Under the pieces are notes generated by a model. The model was not told where the DNA came from. It searched no databases and worked only from the letters and a program-made list of their open reading frames with translations. Below, piece after piece: positions 1-12,865 of a stretch of DNA of 64,000 nucleotides. This stretch comes from Leucaena leucocephala (lineage: Eukaryota > Streptophyta > Magnoliopsida > Fabales > Fabaceae): assembly GCA_037074615.1 (NCBI GenBank), contig CM073535.1, positions 13,369,001 to 13,433,000 on the forward strand, in the 5' to 3' direction. Positions within the stretch are counted from its first letter, which is position 1; every line of letters starts with the position of its first letter. The translations under genes and the position numbers were made by a program.

Positions 1-628
1 ATTGCCTGTATTGTCTTTATGGCCCAATTTACAATACAACTCTCCTAATCCTATTTATCGGGTATTTTATTTCACTGTAAAATCCCGTATGGTTTCTACA
101 ATATTCTTTTTCTGACTCTCTTAATCTTATAAATTCATATATTAAATATATGAATTTTCTATAAGGTCTCATCTGATTCAGAGATCTGAAAAAATACTAT
201 AATAATTGCTTCTGACTTCAAAAATTTATATCAATTAATCAGGACCTCAAATCAAAATTCTGTGTTATGTTAAACTGACCAGAATATTTTTGTCTATCTA
301 CTGGTAAAATTTGGGTCTAATATGATTTTGGACATTTTTGGCCTGTTTTGGCTCAACTCTTCCATATTTACATTTAGGTCCCTTAACTTTTGAATAATTG
401 CACTTTAGTCCCTGAACTTTTTATTAATTGCATTTAGGTCCCTCCTTTTATTTATACTTCAACTTTTTGTCTTCAAACTTTTCAATTTGCATTTTGGTCC
501 CTATTCTTTCCTTAGTTATTAATCCTTCCATTTCCTTTCTCAATCTGATACAGTTTATTCCAAGAATCTTATATCCATTGCAGATAAACTGTACAGCTAT
601 ATTAGGTCAGAAAATTGGGGATATGACA
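1..628 (-). mobile_element. Gypsy LTR-A fragment cut by window edge
   Basis: This matches, in the same minus orientation, the first ~630 bp of the LTRs at 35590-38799 and 46613-49822, including the block around the TTTATCGGGTATTTTATTTC stretch. Its right end, GGGGATATGACA (the complement of TGTCATATCCCC), is an intact LTR terminus. The flank at 629 is not a polypurine tract, so this is either a solo LTR or the 5' LTR of a minus-strand element lying left of the window. The candidate target duplication is TGAGT (629-633); its partner would be outside. Confidence 0.85.
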
Positions 629-764
629 TGAGTGCATGAGCTGCTACTGAAACGTGTGATTCTGTTCACATCAAGCATGTGTGTGAGTCTGTACAGTGTG
701 TGTGCGTGAACAGTGCTTCTCCATATACCAGCATATACATAAGCTCCCACTTGCAATCTGTTCC
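629..764. other. Unassigned spacer between two LTRs
   Basis: These 136 bp match none of the LTR types in the window. They contain TG-rich runs and no convincing coding signal. The last five bases, GTTCC, are the left target-site duplication of the solo LTR that follows, and the sequence resumes at 3944. It is therefore older than both neighbouring insertions. Confidence 0.5.
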
Positions 765-3700
765 TGTCATATCCTAATTTTTCCCTATCTGTATAATACT
801 GATAGTGGAAAGAGGTTTGGAAAGGATTATGACGAAGATCAGAAGAAATAATAAATATTAGATAAGTCTTGAAGAAAGAGAAGGACCTAAACAAAAATTG
901 GAAAAGGTTAAAGGCCAAAAGTTAAAGTAGAAATAAATGTTGGGCCAAAAGTGGTAATTTCCAAAAGTTTAGGGACCTAAATGTAATTAAGCAAAAAGTC
1001 AGGGACATAAATGTAATTATGGAAAAGTTCAGCCAGAAAAGGCTTAGAACTACCTGTAAGTATTTCAGTCCCACATTCCATCAGTAAATAGAGGAAGTCA
1101 TGCTAGGTAATCTGGCATGATACAGAAATTTTATTAGGACTCCAGACAACAGAAAATTATCTGATAGTCTAAAAGTTATTTGAATTTTTATCAGATTCCA
1201 TGGACATCAGATATAAGTGACAGAATTATAGGAAAGTGTGCCCTACAGTGTCAGATGTTATGAATCTGACATAACTCTGGAAGAAATTTTGTATAAAAAG
1301 TTATTCACATATTAGCGAATTTTGACGGGAGTTTGATAACACCCGTGATCCGATAATAGAATTTATCGGTATGTAAGCCTGGATAGAATGAGATCAGATG
1401 ACCTCATATATAGGTCCATCATGATGCTAAGAAGGGCCCAAAACCCAGGGTACCAGTCCATCAGTAGAAGGGGTTAGTGTACAGAACAAGTGTGAAATTA
1501 CAAAAATGCCCCTGGATACCCATGCTGTACCAGTGATGAATGGAGGGCATTTTGGTCATTCTAGACAGGATAAAAACATGTCATATAGTATAAACAGGAT
1601 TATTTAGAGCCCATATACACCCTGAGACACTATAAAGAGGTGTGAAATGACGATTTTACCCTTAGGGTCAATATAGAGCAAGAAAGGACACCAAGGGTAT
1701 TTTGGTCATTTCCTAAGGGATGAATGGCAGATAAATATTTAGTATATCATTTTAAATGGTATGATAAGCCTAGATATTGATTTCCAGGACATAATACATA
1801 TCCTGGTATATTATAGAAAAATTCAGAACAGAAAACAGTCCGGTTGTTGTGAAACTTCTCTGATCGGTACCGGATTGGACTAGATTTTTTCTAGAAGCTT
1901 CCTTACACTATGAGCACGCCACATAACCCCTTGAGGTGTCCCTTGAGTTGTTCCACATGATGTCATAATTATTCTTTTATGAAAAAGTAAAATCCAAGAT
2001 TAAATGTGGGCCTTTAGATCAAATAGTAACCAAATCAATCTTGGCCATTCATTTTTCTTTGATTTTGGCTATAAATACCCCCTCATTCTGCCCAAAGCCG
2101 TGGCCATGAGAACCATAGGGAAACTCTTACAAAATTTTCACTCAACCAAGAAAGAAGCACACAACTTGAAGCAAGAAGCAAGGTAATCATCTCCCTTGAT
2201 CTTGAGCTTTGTTCTAGCAAGTTAGCTCATGGTTTTAAGGGGTTTTCATGCTATATTTCCCTTATGGTTGCTGCTGTAAGTGATGCTCATATGTGGTTAA
2301 AATATGAGTTTTATGTTATGGATAGTTTAGACAAGCTTAAACAAGCTAGAATCAAGTGGTATAAGCTTGAGAATTCAAGTATGTTTTGATTTAGGGTCTT
2401 GTTTTGATGCTTCCAATGAGTTTAAAATGGAAAATTGTGTGGGGATAAAGTAGGAGAACAAGTATTGGATGCATTGGAATCAAAATGTGAATTTTTGGAA
2501 AAAGGGACATCCATTTTAGTTTGGTACTGTAGCAATTGGTATGTTTTGATTTTGGAAATTCTGATTTCATATTTGGATTCTACATGAAAAATTATGTGGA
2601 AATGAACCATGGGAATTTATTTTGGAAAGATGGAAGTAAGAAACATAAAGTAGAGAAAGAAAAGGAGTTAGTGAAAACCTAGTCTTGGATTTGTTTTCAA
2701 GTTGAGTTGTAACTTGATATTATGTTGTAATGGCTAGGTTTTGACATTTGTGAAGAAATGAAAGTACTTCAAGAAGGTCTTGACCAAGATAGCTAAGAGG
2801 TAGCAAGGATACCTAACTATAACTCATGTTTGTTTAATTGTTTTGCTTGCTTGTTGATTATGATGCTTGGTTGAGCTTGGGCTTATGTCATCATGTTATG
2901 ATGAAGTATGAATGATTGCAACTCCTTGCAAGTTGTGTCATGGCAATATGCATGTTAGAGTTTTCTTATATATCATTATGAAGTAGCTCCCATCACATGA
3001 TAACATGTTAAGCATTCAATTATTCATGCATGATATTATAGTTTGTGTAACTTGCTATTGGGATTTCTATGAAATCTCATTCCTTCCATATGCATAATCT
3101 TGTTATAGGTGTTGGAAATTCACATGGAAAAAGGGTAAACATGGATGAATGAGGTTGTATAATAGGTCACATGAGATATTTGACTTTATGGAAGCATATG
3201 ATGGCATGTATGGTTGAATAGTGTATGATTCTGTAATTCTGTTTTGAGGCCATGGTGTTGTGATGATGTTTATGATGCTTAAATCCACGAGTTTTAGTTT
3301 GAGACTTGGTATGATTAAAGTTAAGATACAAAGATTTAAATGGACACTAAGAATGCCTCATTTGTATAAGTATCCGAATTATTATGATTTTCCAAATTGG
3401 GTAGTAAGACCTGGAATTGAGATAAAACGAGTGCTGAGAGGCAATGACATTCACGCAATGGTTTCATATATCAAATGAATGAAGTTTTCTATGAAATTTG
3501 GTGATCTTAGAGAGGACATCCAGAGATTTAATTCCATATGTAACACAGTTCATTTGGATAAGTAACCAAAGAGAAATGAATTTTTAAAGTTAAGACAAAG
3601 AAACTGGAACTTCCAGATTTTACCAAATGAACAGTGTTTTTTAACCAATAAACTGATTTCATGTGAACAAAATAACCTCAATTTCATATTTTTTCCTCAA

Positions 3701-3938
3701 ATATTTATGAAAGAGCTTCCATTAGAAATTGGAAACACATTATTTCAATTTTGTATACAATTAATTATTAATTTTCAAAGTAGGGTACATGTTCTGGAAT
3801 TACCAAATGAACAGTAACAGTGAACAGTACCTGAGAGCAAATCTTTTGGAAATGGATGTTTTCAAAGCAAATGATCATGTAACTGGTTCCAATGACTTCT
3901 AATGAAGTATAATTGAGGTTAAAAATAAGGATGTGACC
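765..3938 (+). mobile_element. Solo gypsy LTR-B with TSD GTTCC
   Basis: This 3,174-bp LTR begins TGTCATATCCTAATTTTT and ends GGATGTGACC, where the family normally ends in ACA, so the last base appears mutated. The 5-bp GTTCC occurs immediately before (760-764) and after (3939-3943), a perfect target-site duplication of the length gypsy integrase makes. No PBS, polypurine tract or coding region adjoins either end, so it is a solo LTR left by recombination between the two LTRs of one element. The first ~740 bp differ from LTR-A; the remainder is the shared core and U5. Short open frames inside it are not credible genes. Confidence 0.92.
2070..2078 (+). promoter_or_regulatory. LTR TATA box
   Basis: CTATAAATA followed by a C-rich run occupies the equivalent place in most LTRs of this superfamily. 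Examples are + strand at 53731 and - strand at 37491-37500, 48514-48522 and 60976-60984. It is the likely RNA polymerase II core promoter that divides U3 from R. Activity is inferred from the motif only. Confidence 0.6.
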
Positions 3939-3943
3939 GTTCC

Positions 3944-5686
3944 TCAATTCCCAGATCTAGCCTATGTGCTATCACATGTTATGAACACCTTAAGTCGAGA
4001 TGTCATTCTCCCTTAATCCATTTATCTATGATAGAAAATTAGAATAAACAGATTATTTGTTCACTTTAAGCACTAGATTGATATCAATTAATTCTCAACT
4101 GTTCCAAATATTATTTATTTAATAATTGCTCAATATATTGATAAATGGGGATAAAATCAATAACAAACTCACTTTAAACACACTAAAAATCACTACAAAT
4201 ATGAGTATATTAATGAGCAGGGAAAGTAAGGGTTCCACAATTTCAATTTCAAGATTACATGACTTCTCAAGCAAAAACCACTTGATCTTACTTGTTTAAG
4301 CTTATATAAACTATCTATAATACAAAATTTATATTTCCTCCATAAGAGGAAGAACATCCAACATCATATTCAAGGCAAGAATTGCTTTTAAAACCCCTTT
4401 AAATCCAAGAGCAATCTTTCTATTACAAAGTCCAAGAATTAAAGGGAAAAATTACCTTAAATCCTTGATTATTTGTCTCTTGAATTTCCTCTTCTTCTTG
4501 CTTGAGTCTCCATTTGAGCAGTACCCCCCCATGGCTTCTTTTAAATGGCATGAAATAAAGGGAATTAAGGGGTTATTTATAGCCAAATACCTAAGGAAAT
4601 GAATGGTTAAGATTTAATCAACATTATATAATATATTGGTTTAAATTTTCTCTTAATCTAACTTAATCTTCAAGGCAATTAAGAGATAAGGTCATATGCT
4701 AAAATCCTTATTTCCCCTTGAATATTGTGCCATTTCAACATCGGGTGGGTCCCACAAGGACACCTCACATGTTCTTGAATTTTCTTCATTTCTTCTTGTT
4801 TAATAAAATAACATAAAATCTATTTTTGCCATATAACCAATTTCCCACAATTTGAACCTCATACTTGATGCAACTTTAGGCTCTCTTTAGGTTCAAACCA
4901 ATAATTGGCACACATTCCAAGGCACTTTCGATACAGGATATCTTAAATCACCCTAATTTTTTAGATAAATTCTATAAATCTCTTTTAAGGATCTTGATAT
5001 TTTTAGAAATTCATTCTACTATTAAAAATTCCTATTAATTTCTATAATAAATTTTATAGTACTCATTTTTTAGTTCTGTCAACTTCATAAATTCTTACAA
5101 TAATTATAGAAATTTCTTAACAAATTTCATATGAGGTCTAAAACTCCTATAACAGTTTCTTGACTTTACATATTAATATTAATTTTTTGGGACCTAAAAT
5201 TGAAATTCTAAAATATACATGGCCTAATTACCATTTTCTATTTAATGGTAAAATTTGGGACTGTAACATTTTCAGACAGTTTTGGGCCTTTTCAGCTCAA
5301 CTTTCTCATAATTATATTTTTGCCCCTAAATTTGACATATTACACTTTAGTCTATGAATTTGCAAATTTCATTAGTCCCTTACTACACTCTTGTAATGTC
5401 ATTTAGTCCCTTTCGAAACATTTTGAAATTCTAATTTAACTTCTAAATTCATAAAAGTCCATTTAGCTCCCTTGAATTTATTTAAACTTTCATAAAAATG
5501 TCGTTCATGTCCCTAAGCTTTATAACTTTATACTTTTCTTTTCTTTCTTAAACTTCAAACTCATCTAATCATTATAATTTATTTTGATCATCATCACAAT
5601 CCTTTCCTTACCTTTTTCCTCTATTAGTAATCTATAGATAGGGAAAAATCAGTCGTCTACAGCTAAAGAAAAATCAGGATGTGATA
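3944..5686 (-). mobile_element. Degraded gypsy LTR-D (3' LTR of a minus element)
   Basis: The right part resembles the LTR-D pieces at 27052-27477 and 31247-31894. It has a minus-strand TATA motif (TTATTTATAG near 4574) and a leader like that of other gypsy LTRs here. The right terminus, GGATGTGATA, is followed by a polypurine-tract-like run and a remnant of gypsy 3' internal sequence, which makes this the 3' LTR of a minus-strand element. The left ~300 bp (3944-4240) align poorly, and I cannot fix the left edge. No coding content. Confidence 0.6.
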
Positions 5687-6805
5687 TTTCTTCCCCTTAA
5701 ATAAATTTCATCCGCAAAATTTAACTCGTACCTTAGTCAAACCATTCTAGATATATCTCTCTTATACCCTTCTTTGTTTCATTACTAAGGTTTGGGGGTA
5801 TCTTTTATGAAATTGCATCTCTTGTCTTAGCCTCTCACAGAATTTTCTTAGTATTTGCAGAGCTTTACATTGTTCTTAGCCACTCAACTCAATTAGAGTG
5901 AAAATTTTCTTCTCTATTTTTTCTCATTTGTCATTCATTCATCTACTTATGGATGACTCAATGTACTAGTCTTGTGAGTAGTGTCTATTTCTTTCGTAGA
6001 TAAGTCTCCAAAAATTTGATGAAATTATAGGATTTCTGTCTTTCATCATACTTCTTATATCATTACATGTCTCGTTATATGTTACTCTTTATATATCTTG
6101 AGATATCATAAGTCTAACAATTTCCTTGACATACAGCTTTGATGTCTCTAAGGAGAATCCTGCTCTTATGTCTTTTTAATTTACTCCTGAACAAAGCCAT
6201 AACTAAATTTTCCCTATCAAATCTTCGCCATTTTGATTTTCCATAAATGTTCTGATCCCTTAATCACTTTTCTCATCATCTTTTATATATTTATGCATTT
6301 TTGCCAACTCTTGTTTGCTTTCTTACCACTTCACAGGGGTTACCCATCGTTGGGCAACTCTAACTTGAGCATGCTTAATTGAAAGGTGTCGATAAAAATA
6401 TTAAGCACTAGTTCTAACAGGCTCCTACCCTAGTATTTCACTAGCTTAAACCCTTCTCATATTGTCTCTTTTAGGTCTATTTGGCTCTTATTTTCTTTAA
6501 TTTCATCTTAGGGATCTTTTTGCTTATACTTGATCCTTTCTTAATTTATACAGAGTGCTTTTCTTCTCTTTCTTAGGCACACTACATACAGATTTATGAA
6601 TACCTTGTAATCTGGATTAAAAACTTTAACTCTGTTGACTTTAATTCATTCTTTGTGTAGGAGGATTCTAAGTTCAGTCCACATAACAAAACTATTTGCA
6701 AAAATGTTGTGGGTACACTCTCTATATGAGTTAACTAACTTGTAAGACTTTCCTACCTTAATATTATTCTTGGTAATCATCTTTCCAGAGAAATACTACA
6801 CTGTA
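5687..6805 (-). mobile_element. Degenerate gypsy internal 3' end
   Basis: On the minus strand this starts (from the right) as unreadable sequence and ends in AAATTTATTTAAGGGGAAGA, next to the LTR. It closely parallels the end of the intact element at 38800-38840 (AAATTTATTTTAAGGGGGAG). By position it should be the integrase/chromodomain end of a gypsy element. No frame stays open long enough to show a domain. It is cut at about 6806 by the truncated copia LTR. Confidence 0.55.
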
Positions 6806-7728
6806 CTAAGACATGTCTAGATTCATTGAATCTAATGATCCAGGATAGATGTATATATATTTATTTATATTTATATTCGTATATATATATATAAATTCGT
6901 ATATATACATTATATATAAGAGATATATGAGATTTAATTTATAAGGATAAATTAAATCTCTATCACGTTTGAATTCGAAATTCAAATTGATAGGATATCT
7001 CATATAAGAGATATTTATAAGATTTAATTTATAAGGATAAATTAAATCTCTATCAGATTTGAATTTAAAATTCAAATTGATATGATATTTTAAATTTGAT
7101 TTCTGAGAATAAATCAAATACAGTTCAGTCTTAGCTTTATTTTAAGTTAAATAAATAGGTAAATTAAATCTGTGGGACGAATTTAATATTATTTATTTAA
7201 TTAGTTTCTTATCAAATTATACAATATATGATATTGTATTAATTTCAGAATTAATATAAGATTAACTCCAAAAAAATCCAATTAGGTAGAAGAAAACGCA
7301 GAGAATCCTATATATCTGATATTAGGAGCTACGTTTTGGATAGACATACACATAGAACACAGAAAGGCCGAAGGGGACCCTGCAAAAGGTTTGCAGATAA
7401 GATACTGCCAAAATAGAGATGGAGAGAACGAACTCTTGAGAAAGCCCTGGAGGGACAAGAGACGCTAGCACGTCGTTCGTGGTTGGAACGCTATTCGTGT
7501 GGATACCAGTAGAGGAAGCCGAACTGAGTCGTCGACTTCTTGTGATCAGAAAGGGAGCACGAGCCACGGAGAGAAGCTGTGAATATCGTGACCGAAAGCT
7601 GTGGAAGTCGCTGAGGCACACTAAGGGTAATGCTTCTTCCACTTGACTTAAACACATATGGTAGATCCTGGCAAGGAATGGAAAAATTTTTAAATTAATT
7701 TCCGCTGCGTGTCTTCCAATTCCTTACA
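6806..7728 (+). mobile_element. 5'-truncated copia 5' LTR (copy 1)
   Basis: Matches the right half of the complete copia LTR at 20901-22654 and ends in the family terminus CCTTACA, directly before the PBS. The first ~850 bp of the LTR are missing; the left edge joins the gypsy remnant at about 6806, so no target duplication can be checked. It contains two of the 90-bp hairpin repeats (from 6931 and 7021). Compared with the 3' LTR of copy 2 it shows a few percent divergence, so the insertion is clearly older than the tandem duplication. Confidence 0.88.
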
Positions 7729-7729
7729 G

Positions 7730-7742
7730 TGGTATCAGAGCC
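7730..7742 (+). promoter_or_regulatory. Copia primer-binding site (copy 1)
   Basis: TGGTATCAGAGCC lies one base after the LTR terminus. It is complementary to the 3' end of plant initiator tRNA-Met, the usual primer for minus-strand DNA synthesis in this class. Confidence 0.92.
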
Positions 7743-8868
7743 ATGCCATTTTGTGTTTAAGTTAGGCTTGATTGTTGATTCATATGATATGTGTTAGTCG
7801 TAGCTGATCATATGATATGTATTTTATGTGTGACATATAAGGGATCCGTATTATGTATGAAATAAAAGGAATCTAAAAGGGAATTGAAATCGGTGGTGAT
7901 ACGTTTTGATTTAATCAATTGACGTAGATGGGATCCAAGAAAACTAAATTCAGATTCAGGATTATTTATAACGTAGCGGGATCGCCGTGGCTACCTATTT
8001 GCAGCGTAACATAACCGTAACATATGTTATTTTGTGAATGTTTTAGATTTGAAATATCAATTGCCCTGCAATTAAATATGAATGTTGATTCTTGAATGCT
8101 TGGGTATGGTGAACAATATGGCTCTAGATTGCAAGTGTTGTAATTTTTAAATACGGACTGCGTGTCGTGCCTTCCTATATATATACTCTCAATGTACCTT
8201 CTCTTCTCATCTCACTCCCCTCGAATGTTAAAAGAGGTTTCTATATGTAATTTCCCTTATTCTTACTAGAGAGCTCCTCTCATTGGCTTAAGGGGACTTA
8301 GGATAGGTAAGCCATATTGTATCACATTTAAATTATGCATCTTGTGATTATATTAGCACATGCATATTACTTGTATGAGATACAAACTAAGAAACATGCA
8401 TTCTTATAAACCAGATAGTTAAATTAAGCCCTCTAAATGAAATCTTAAGTCAGAATACCGTCAATTTATGAACACTTGTCAAAACCTCGATCGCTCAATT
8501 GTTGACTCCGCCAAAGTGGGTGCTTTTGAGTTATCTTGGGGAGATAAGCAAGAGTAATAGTGCTACTCTCACATGTTTATTATTGTTTGACTTAATTGAA
8601 ATTAACAAAACGGTTTTGGGTCTCAAGGCATTAGATAGGATTGAAAACATGCCAGATCATATGATGATAGGATCCCATGAACATCTTAGAGTTACATTTG
8701 ATGTATTTAGTAAAGGTGTTACCTACCTAAATAACTTAATTTAAGCGTCCTGCCAAAGTGGACTTAAGTTTGAGCCAAATATGGATCTTAGCCCACTAAC
8801 TATTGCATTGAGGGTTGTTTATTTAGTGGGAGATTGCTAATTAAATTGCATATTTTAATTGTAAAATC
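7743..8868 (+). other. Copia untranslated leader (copy 1)
   Basis: About 1.1 kb between the PBS and the gag start, present also in copy 2 (15778-16902) with a handful of differences. It should hold the packaging signal and the untranslated leader. An 81-codon open frame (8499-8744) sits in it, but it has no recognisable domain and its identity in copy 2 only reflects the recent duplication. Confidence 0.6.
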
Positions 8869-11800
8869 ATGACGACTAGTAATACTGCTACATTATCGCT
8901 GCGATCTGTCCTTGAGAAAGACAAACTCAATGGGACAAACTTTCTTGACTGGTTTAGGAACTTGAGAATTGTTCTCAAGCAGGAAAGAAAGGCGCATGTC
9001 CTAGATCAACCCATTCCTGAGGAGCTAGTGGCCAATGCTCCTAGAGCTTAGAGAGATGCTTACACGAAGCATAAGGAAGACTCTGTCGATGTGGGATGCT
9101 TGATGCTAGCCACCATGGTTCTGGAGCTCCAAAGAGATCTGGAACACATGAAGGCTTATGAGATGATTGTGCATCTCAAGGAAATGTTCCAGCAACAAGC
9201 AAGGCAAGGGAGGTATGAGACCACTAAGGCCTTACATTCCTGTAAGATGGCTGAAGGTGCATCAGTCAGTACTCATGTCTTAAAGATGAAGGGGTACATT
9301 GATCACCTTGAGAGGCTTGGATTTACCATAAGCCAGGAGTTAGCTATGGATTTGGTCTTGAACTCACTCCTAGAAAGTTATGACCAGTTTGTCATGAACT
9401 ACAACATGAACAACATGGAGAAATCTATTTCTGAACTGCATGGGATGCTTAAAACTGCTGAGCTAAGTCTTAAGAAGAATCCCAGTAGTGTTTTGATGGT
9501 TCAGAAAGGAAAGGGTATGAAAAAGAAAGGCAAAGGCAAGGGGAAGGGTCATGGCTCATCAGGTAAGACCAAAGAGTCAAGCAAGCCCGAAACCAAGCCT
9601 GCACCAAAGAAGGCAAAGCCTCTGAAGGAAGGAGTCTGCTTCTTCTGCAATGAACCTGGTCATTGGAAGAGGAATTGCAAACTCTACCTCAAAGATCTAA
9701 AAAAGAACAAGAAGGATAGCCGGGCTATCGCTTCAGGTATTTATGTTATAGACATTCATCTTTCTACTTCTACCTCATGGGTATTAGATACTGCGTGTGG
9801 TTCTCACATTTGTACAAATGTACAGGGACTAAAGGACAGTGGAAGCTAAAAAAGTGCGAGGTTGACCTACGAGTTGAAAACAGAGCAAGGGTTGCTACGT
9901 TAGCTGTAGGCACTTATGAATTAGTTCTGCCCACTGGGCTTTTGTTAGTTTTAAACAATTGCTATTATGTTCCTGCTTTAAGTAGTAACATTGTTTCACT
10001 TTCTTATTTGGATAAGGAAGGTTTCACTTCCATTGCTGGGAATAGTAGATGTTCTATTTATCGTAATGATGTTTTCTATGCTCATGGTGATTTGCATGTT
10101 GATCATTACATATTAAATTTGGAACAACCCAATCATGGAAATATCAATAACATAACCGCCAAAAGGGTCAAACCAAATGATTTGAATCCCATATACCTCT
10201 GGCACTGTCGTCTGGGCCACATAAATGAGAAACGCATTTCTAAACTCCATCAATATGGATTTCTAAACTCATTTGATTTTGAATCATCTGACACTTGCGA
10301 GTCTTGCTTGTTAGGAAAGCTGACAAAGTCACCTTTCACTGGGCACAGTGAGAGGGCCACTGATTTATTGGGCCTCAAACATACAGATGTGTGTGGACCG
10401 ATGAACACAAATGCCAGAGGAGGTTATTCGTACTTCATAACATTTATAGATGATTTCAACAGATATGGGTACATCTATATGATGAAACATAAATCTGAGT
10501 CTTTTGGAAAGTTCAAAATATTTCAAAATGAAGTACAAAACCAGCTTGGCAAAACAATTAAAGCCCTTTGATCTGATCGGGGTGGTGAATATTTGAGCCA
10601 AGAATTCATAGATCATCTTAGGAGTTGTGGGATAGTCTCACAATTGACTCCTCCAGGGACACCATAATGGAATGGTATTTCTGAACGGAGGAATCGAACA
10701 CTATTAGATATGGTTTGATCCATGATGAGTCGAACAGATCTTCCACCCTCCTTTTGGGGCCATGCCCTAGAGATAGCTGCATTCACACTCAATCATGTTC
10801 TATCAAAGGCAATTGAAAAGACTCCGTATGAGATATGGACTGGGAGGACGCCTAGTTTGTCTTTCCTCAAGATTTGGGGATGCGAGGTCTATGTTAAGCA
10901 ACAAGCCTCAGACAAATTAGCCACCAAATCCTCAAGGTGCCTTTTTGTGGGATATCCTAAGGAAACTAAGGGATATTACGTCTACAACCCTGCTGATAAC
11001 AAAGTGTTTGTTGTCAGAAATGGTATCTTTCTCAAACGAGAATTTATCTCTAAAAGAACCAGTGGGAGTAAGGTACACCTCGAAGAAGTTCAAGAGCCAC
11101 AAGACACCACAGAACTGCAGATGGAAAATAGAGATGACTCACAACAAGTTGTCGAGACTCCTCAAGTCACGCAAGGTCCACATAAATCTAATAAGACACG
11201 ACTTCAGCCTCAGAGATATGGATTTCTGATTTCTGATAGTCGTGATATGTTGCTCATTGAGCATAATGAGCCAATTACCTATCGAGAAGCTATAGTGGGA
11301 CCAAACTCTGAAAAATGGCCTAATGCCATGAAGTCTGAGATGCAATCCATGTACGACAATAAGGTTTGGACCTTAGTCGACCCACCTGAAGGTGTCAAAA
11401 CTGTCGGGTGCAAGTGGGTTTTTAAGGAGAAAACTGACATGGATGGCAATGTAAATGTCTTTAAGGCACGACTGGTTGTAAAAGGATTTACTGAAACTCA
11501 TGGTGTGGACTATGATGAGACCTTTTCCCCAGTTGCAATGGCCAAATCAATCAGAATACTCTTTGCCATATCAGCATATTATGACTATGAAATATGGCAG
11601 ATGGACGTCAAGACAGCCTTCCTTAATGGAAAGCTCCTTGAGGATGTGTACATGACACAACCTAAAGGGTTTGTGCGTTCTGAGGACTCTGGTAAAGTGT
11701 GCAAGCTTCAAAGGTCCATTTATGGACTGAAGCAAGCCGCTCAGATTTGGAATCATCGCTTTGATGAAGTAGTCAAAGAGTTTGGATTTCTTCAAAATAT

Positions 11801-12791
11801 TGATGAACCTTGTGTGTACAAGAAGGTTAGTGGGAGCACAGTTGTGTTTTTAGTACTTTATGTCGATGACATCCTACTTATTGGGAATGACATTCCTACC
11901 TTGTAGATTTTCAAGTCTTGGTTAGGAAAGTCTTTCTCGATGAAAGACTTGGGTGAAGCCACCTACATCCTAGGAATCAGAATCTATAGAGATAGATCTA
12001 AAAGACTTATAGGACTCAGTCAGAGTACATACATAGACAAAATACTGCATAGGTTCAGTATGCACGAATCAAAGAGGGGTTTCATACCCATGTCTCATGG
12101 TATTCACCTCAGCAAAGATTTGTGTCCGAGTACATCTGATCAGCGAGGTCGCATGAGTAAAGTTCCATATGCCTCGGCCATAGGATCTATCATGTACGCC
12201 ATGTTATGTACTCGACCGGATGTCTCGTTTGCCTTGAGTATGACTAGCAGATATCAACAGGACCCTGGTGAGGGCTATTGGACTACTATCAAGAATATCC
12301 TTAAGTACTTAAGAAGGACTAAGGACTTATTTTTAGTCTATGGTAGATTGGATGACAAACTCTGTGTAACTGGTTACACAAATGTGAGTTTCCAAACTGA
12401 CAAGGATGACCAAAAATCACAGTCTGGATATATATTCCTCTTTAATAATAGAGCAGTAAGCTGGAAGAGCTCTAAGCAGGGCACTGTAGGAGATTCTGCA
12501 ATGGAAGCTGAGTATATAGCAGCATCTGATGCAGCTAAGGAAGCTGTTTGGATTAGGAAGTTCATCACGAAACTAGGGGTGATACCTACCATCTCAAATC
12601 CAATAACTTTGCTCTGTGACAATAGCGGTGCCATTGCACAGGCCAAAGAGCCTAGGTCACATCAAAGGACCAAGCATATACTCAGGCAATTTCATCTCAT
12701 CAGAGAAATAAATGATACAGGTGATATAAAAATATGCAAAGTAGCAGGAGAAGATAATGTTGCTGATCCTCTAACAAAGCCGCTTGTGTAA
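8869..12791 (+). pseudogene. gag-pol: Ty1/copia gag-pol polyprotein, broken (copy 1)
   Basis: Codes for capsid, protease, integrase, reverse transcriptase and RNase H of a copia element, in copia order. Visible in order: a gag capsid region; a CCHC knuckle CFFCNEPGHWKRNC (9637-9678); protease DTACGS with Asp at 9787; the integrase zinc region (His at 10203, Cys at 10296 and 10305); integrase catalytic Asp 10386, Asp 10575 and Glu 10683; the RT motif YVDD (11859-11870); an RNase H core EAEYIAASDAAKEA near 12504; and the family-typical end VADPLTKPLV. It is dead: in-frame stops at 9049 (TAG), 10569 (TGA), 10665 (TAA), 10716 (TGA) and 11904 (TAG), plus a 1-bp loss at 9840/9841 that shifts the frame just after the protease motif. 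The stops fit C-to-T loss of Gln/Arg codons. Tork/Angela-like lineage is my guess only. Confidence 0.93.
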
Positions 12792-12850
12792 GCAAGGCAT
12801 GAGCGTCATGTTAGGTCAATGGGAATTACTCAAATTAATGATTGTACCTA

Positions 12851-12865
12851 GTGCAAGTGGGAGGT
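12851..12865 (+). promoter_or_regulatory. Copia polypurine tract (copy 1)
   Basis: The purine-rich GTGCAAGTGGGAGGT lies immediately before the 3' LTR and is the expected primer site for plus-strand DNA synthesis. The same sequence precedes the copy 2 LTR at 20886-20900. Confidence 0.8.

Noticed and set aside
5687..6805. Readable integrase in the gypsy remnant
   Set aside because: Position and polypurine tract argue for it, but I could not find any catalytic motif in the three minus-strand frames.
6806..7657. Minus-strand frames in copia LTRs (6806-7117, 7322-7657 and repeats at 14898, 15236, 21788, 22126, 29683, 30140, 52689)
   Set aside because: They are translations of the AT-rich hairpin units or of R/U5 sequence, recur only because the LTR recurs, and differ in length and frame among copies.
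7730..7742. tRNA-like TGGTATCAGAGC motifs (also 15765, 46597, 56638)
   Set aside because: They are primer-binding sites next to LTR ends; no cloverleaf can be built around them.
8499..8744. 81-codon frame in the copia leader, also at 16533-16778
   Set aside because: Its identity in both places only reflects the recent 8-kb duplication. It has no domain, and leaders of this length often hold chance frames.
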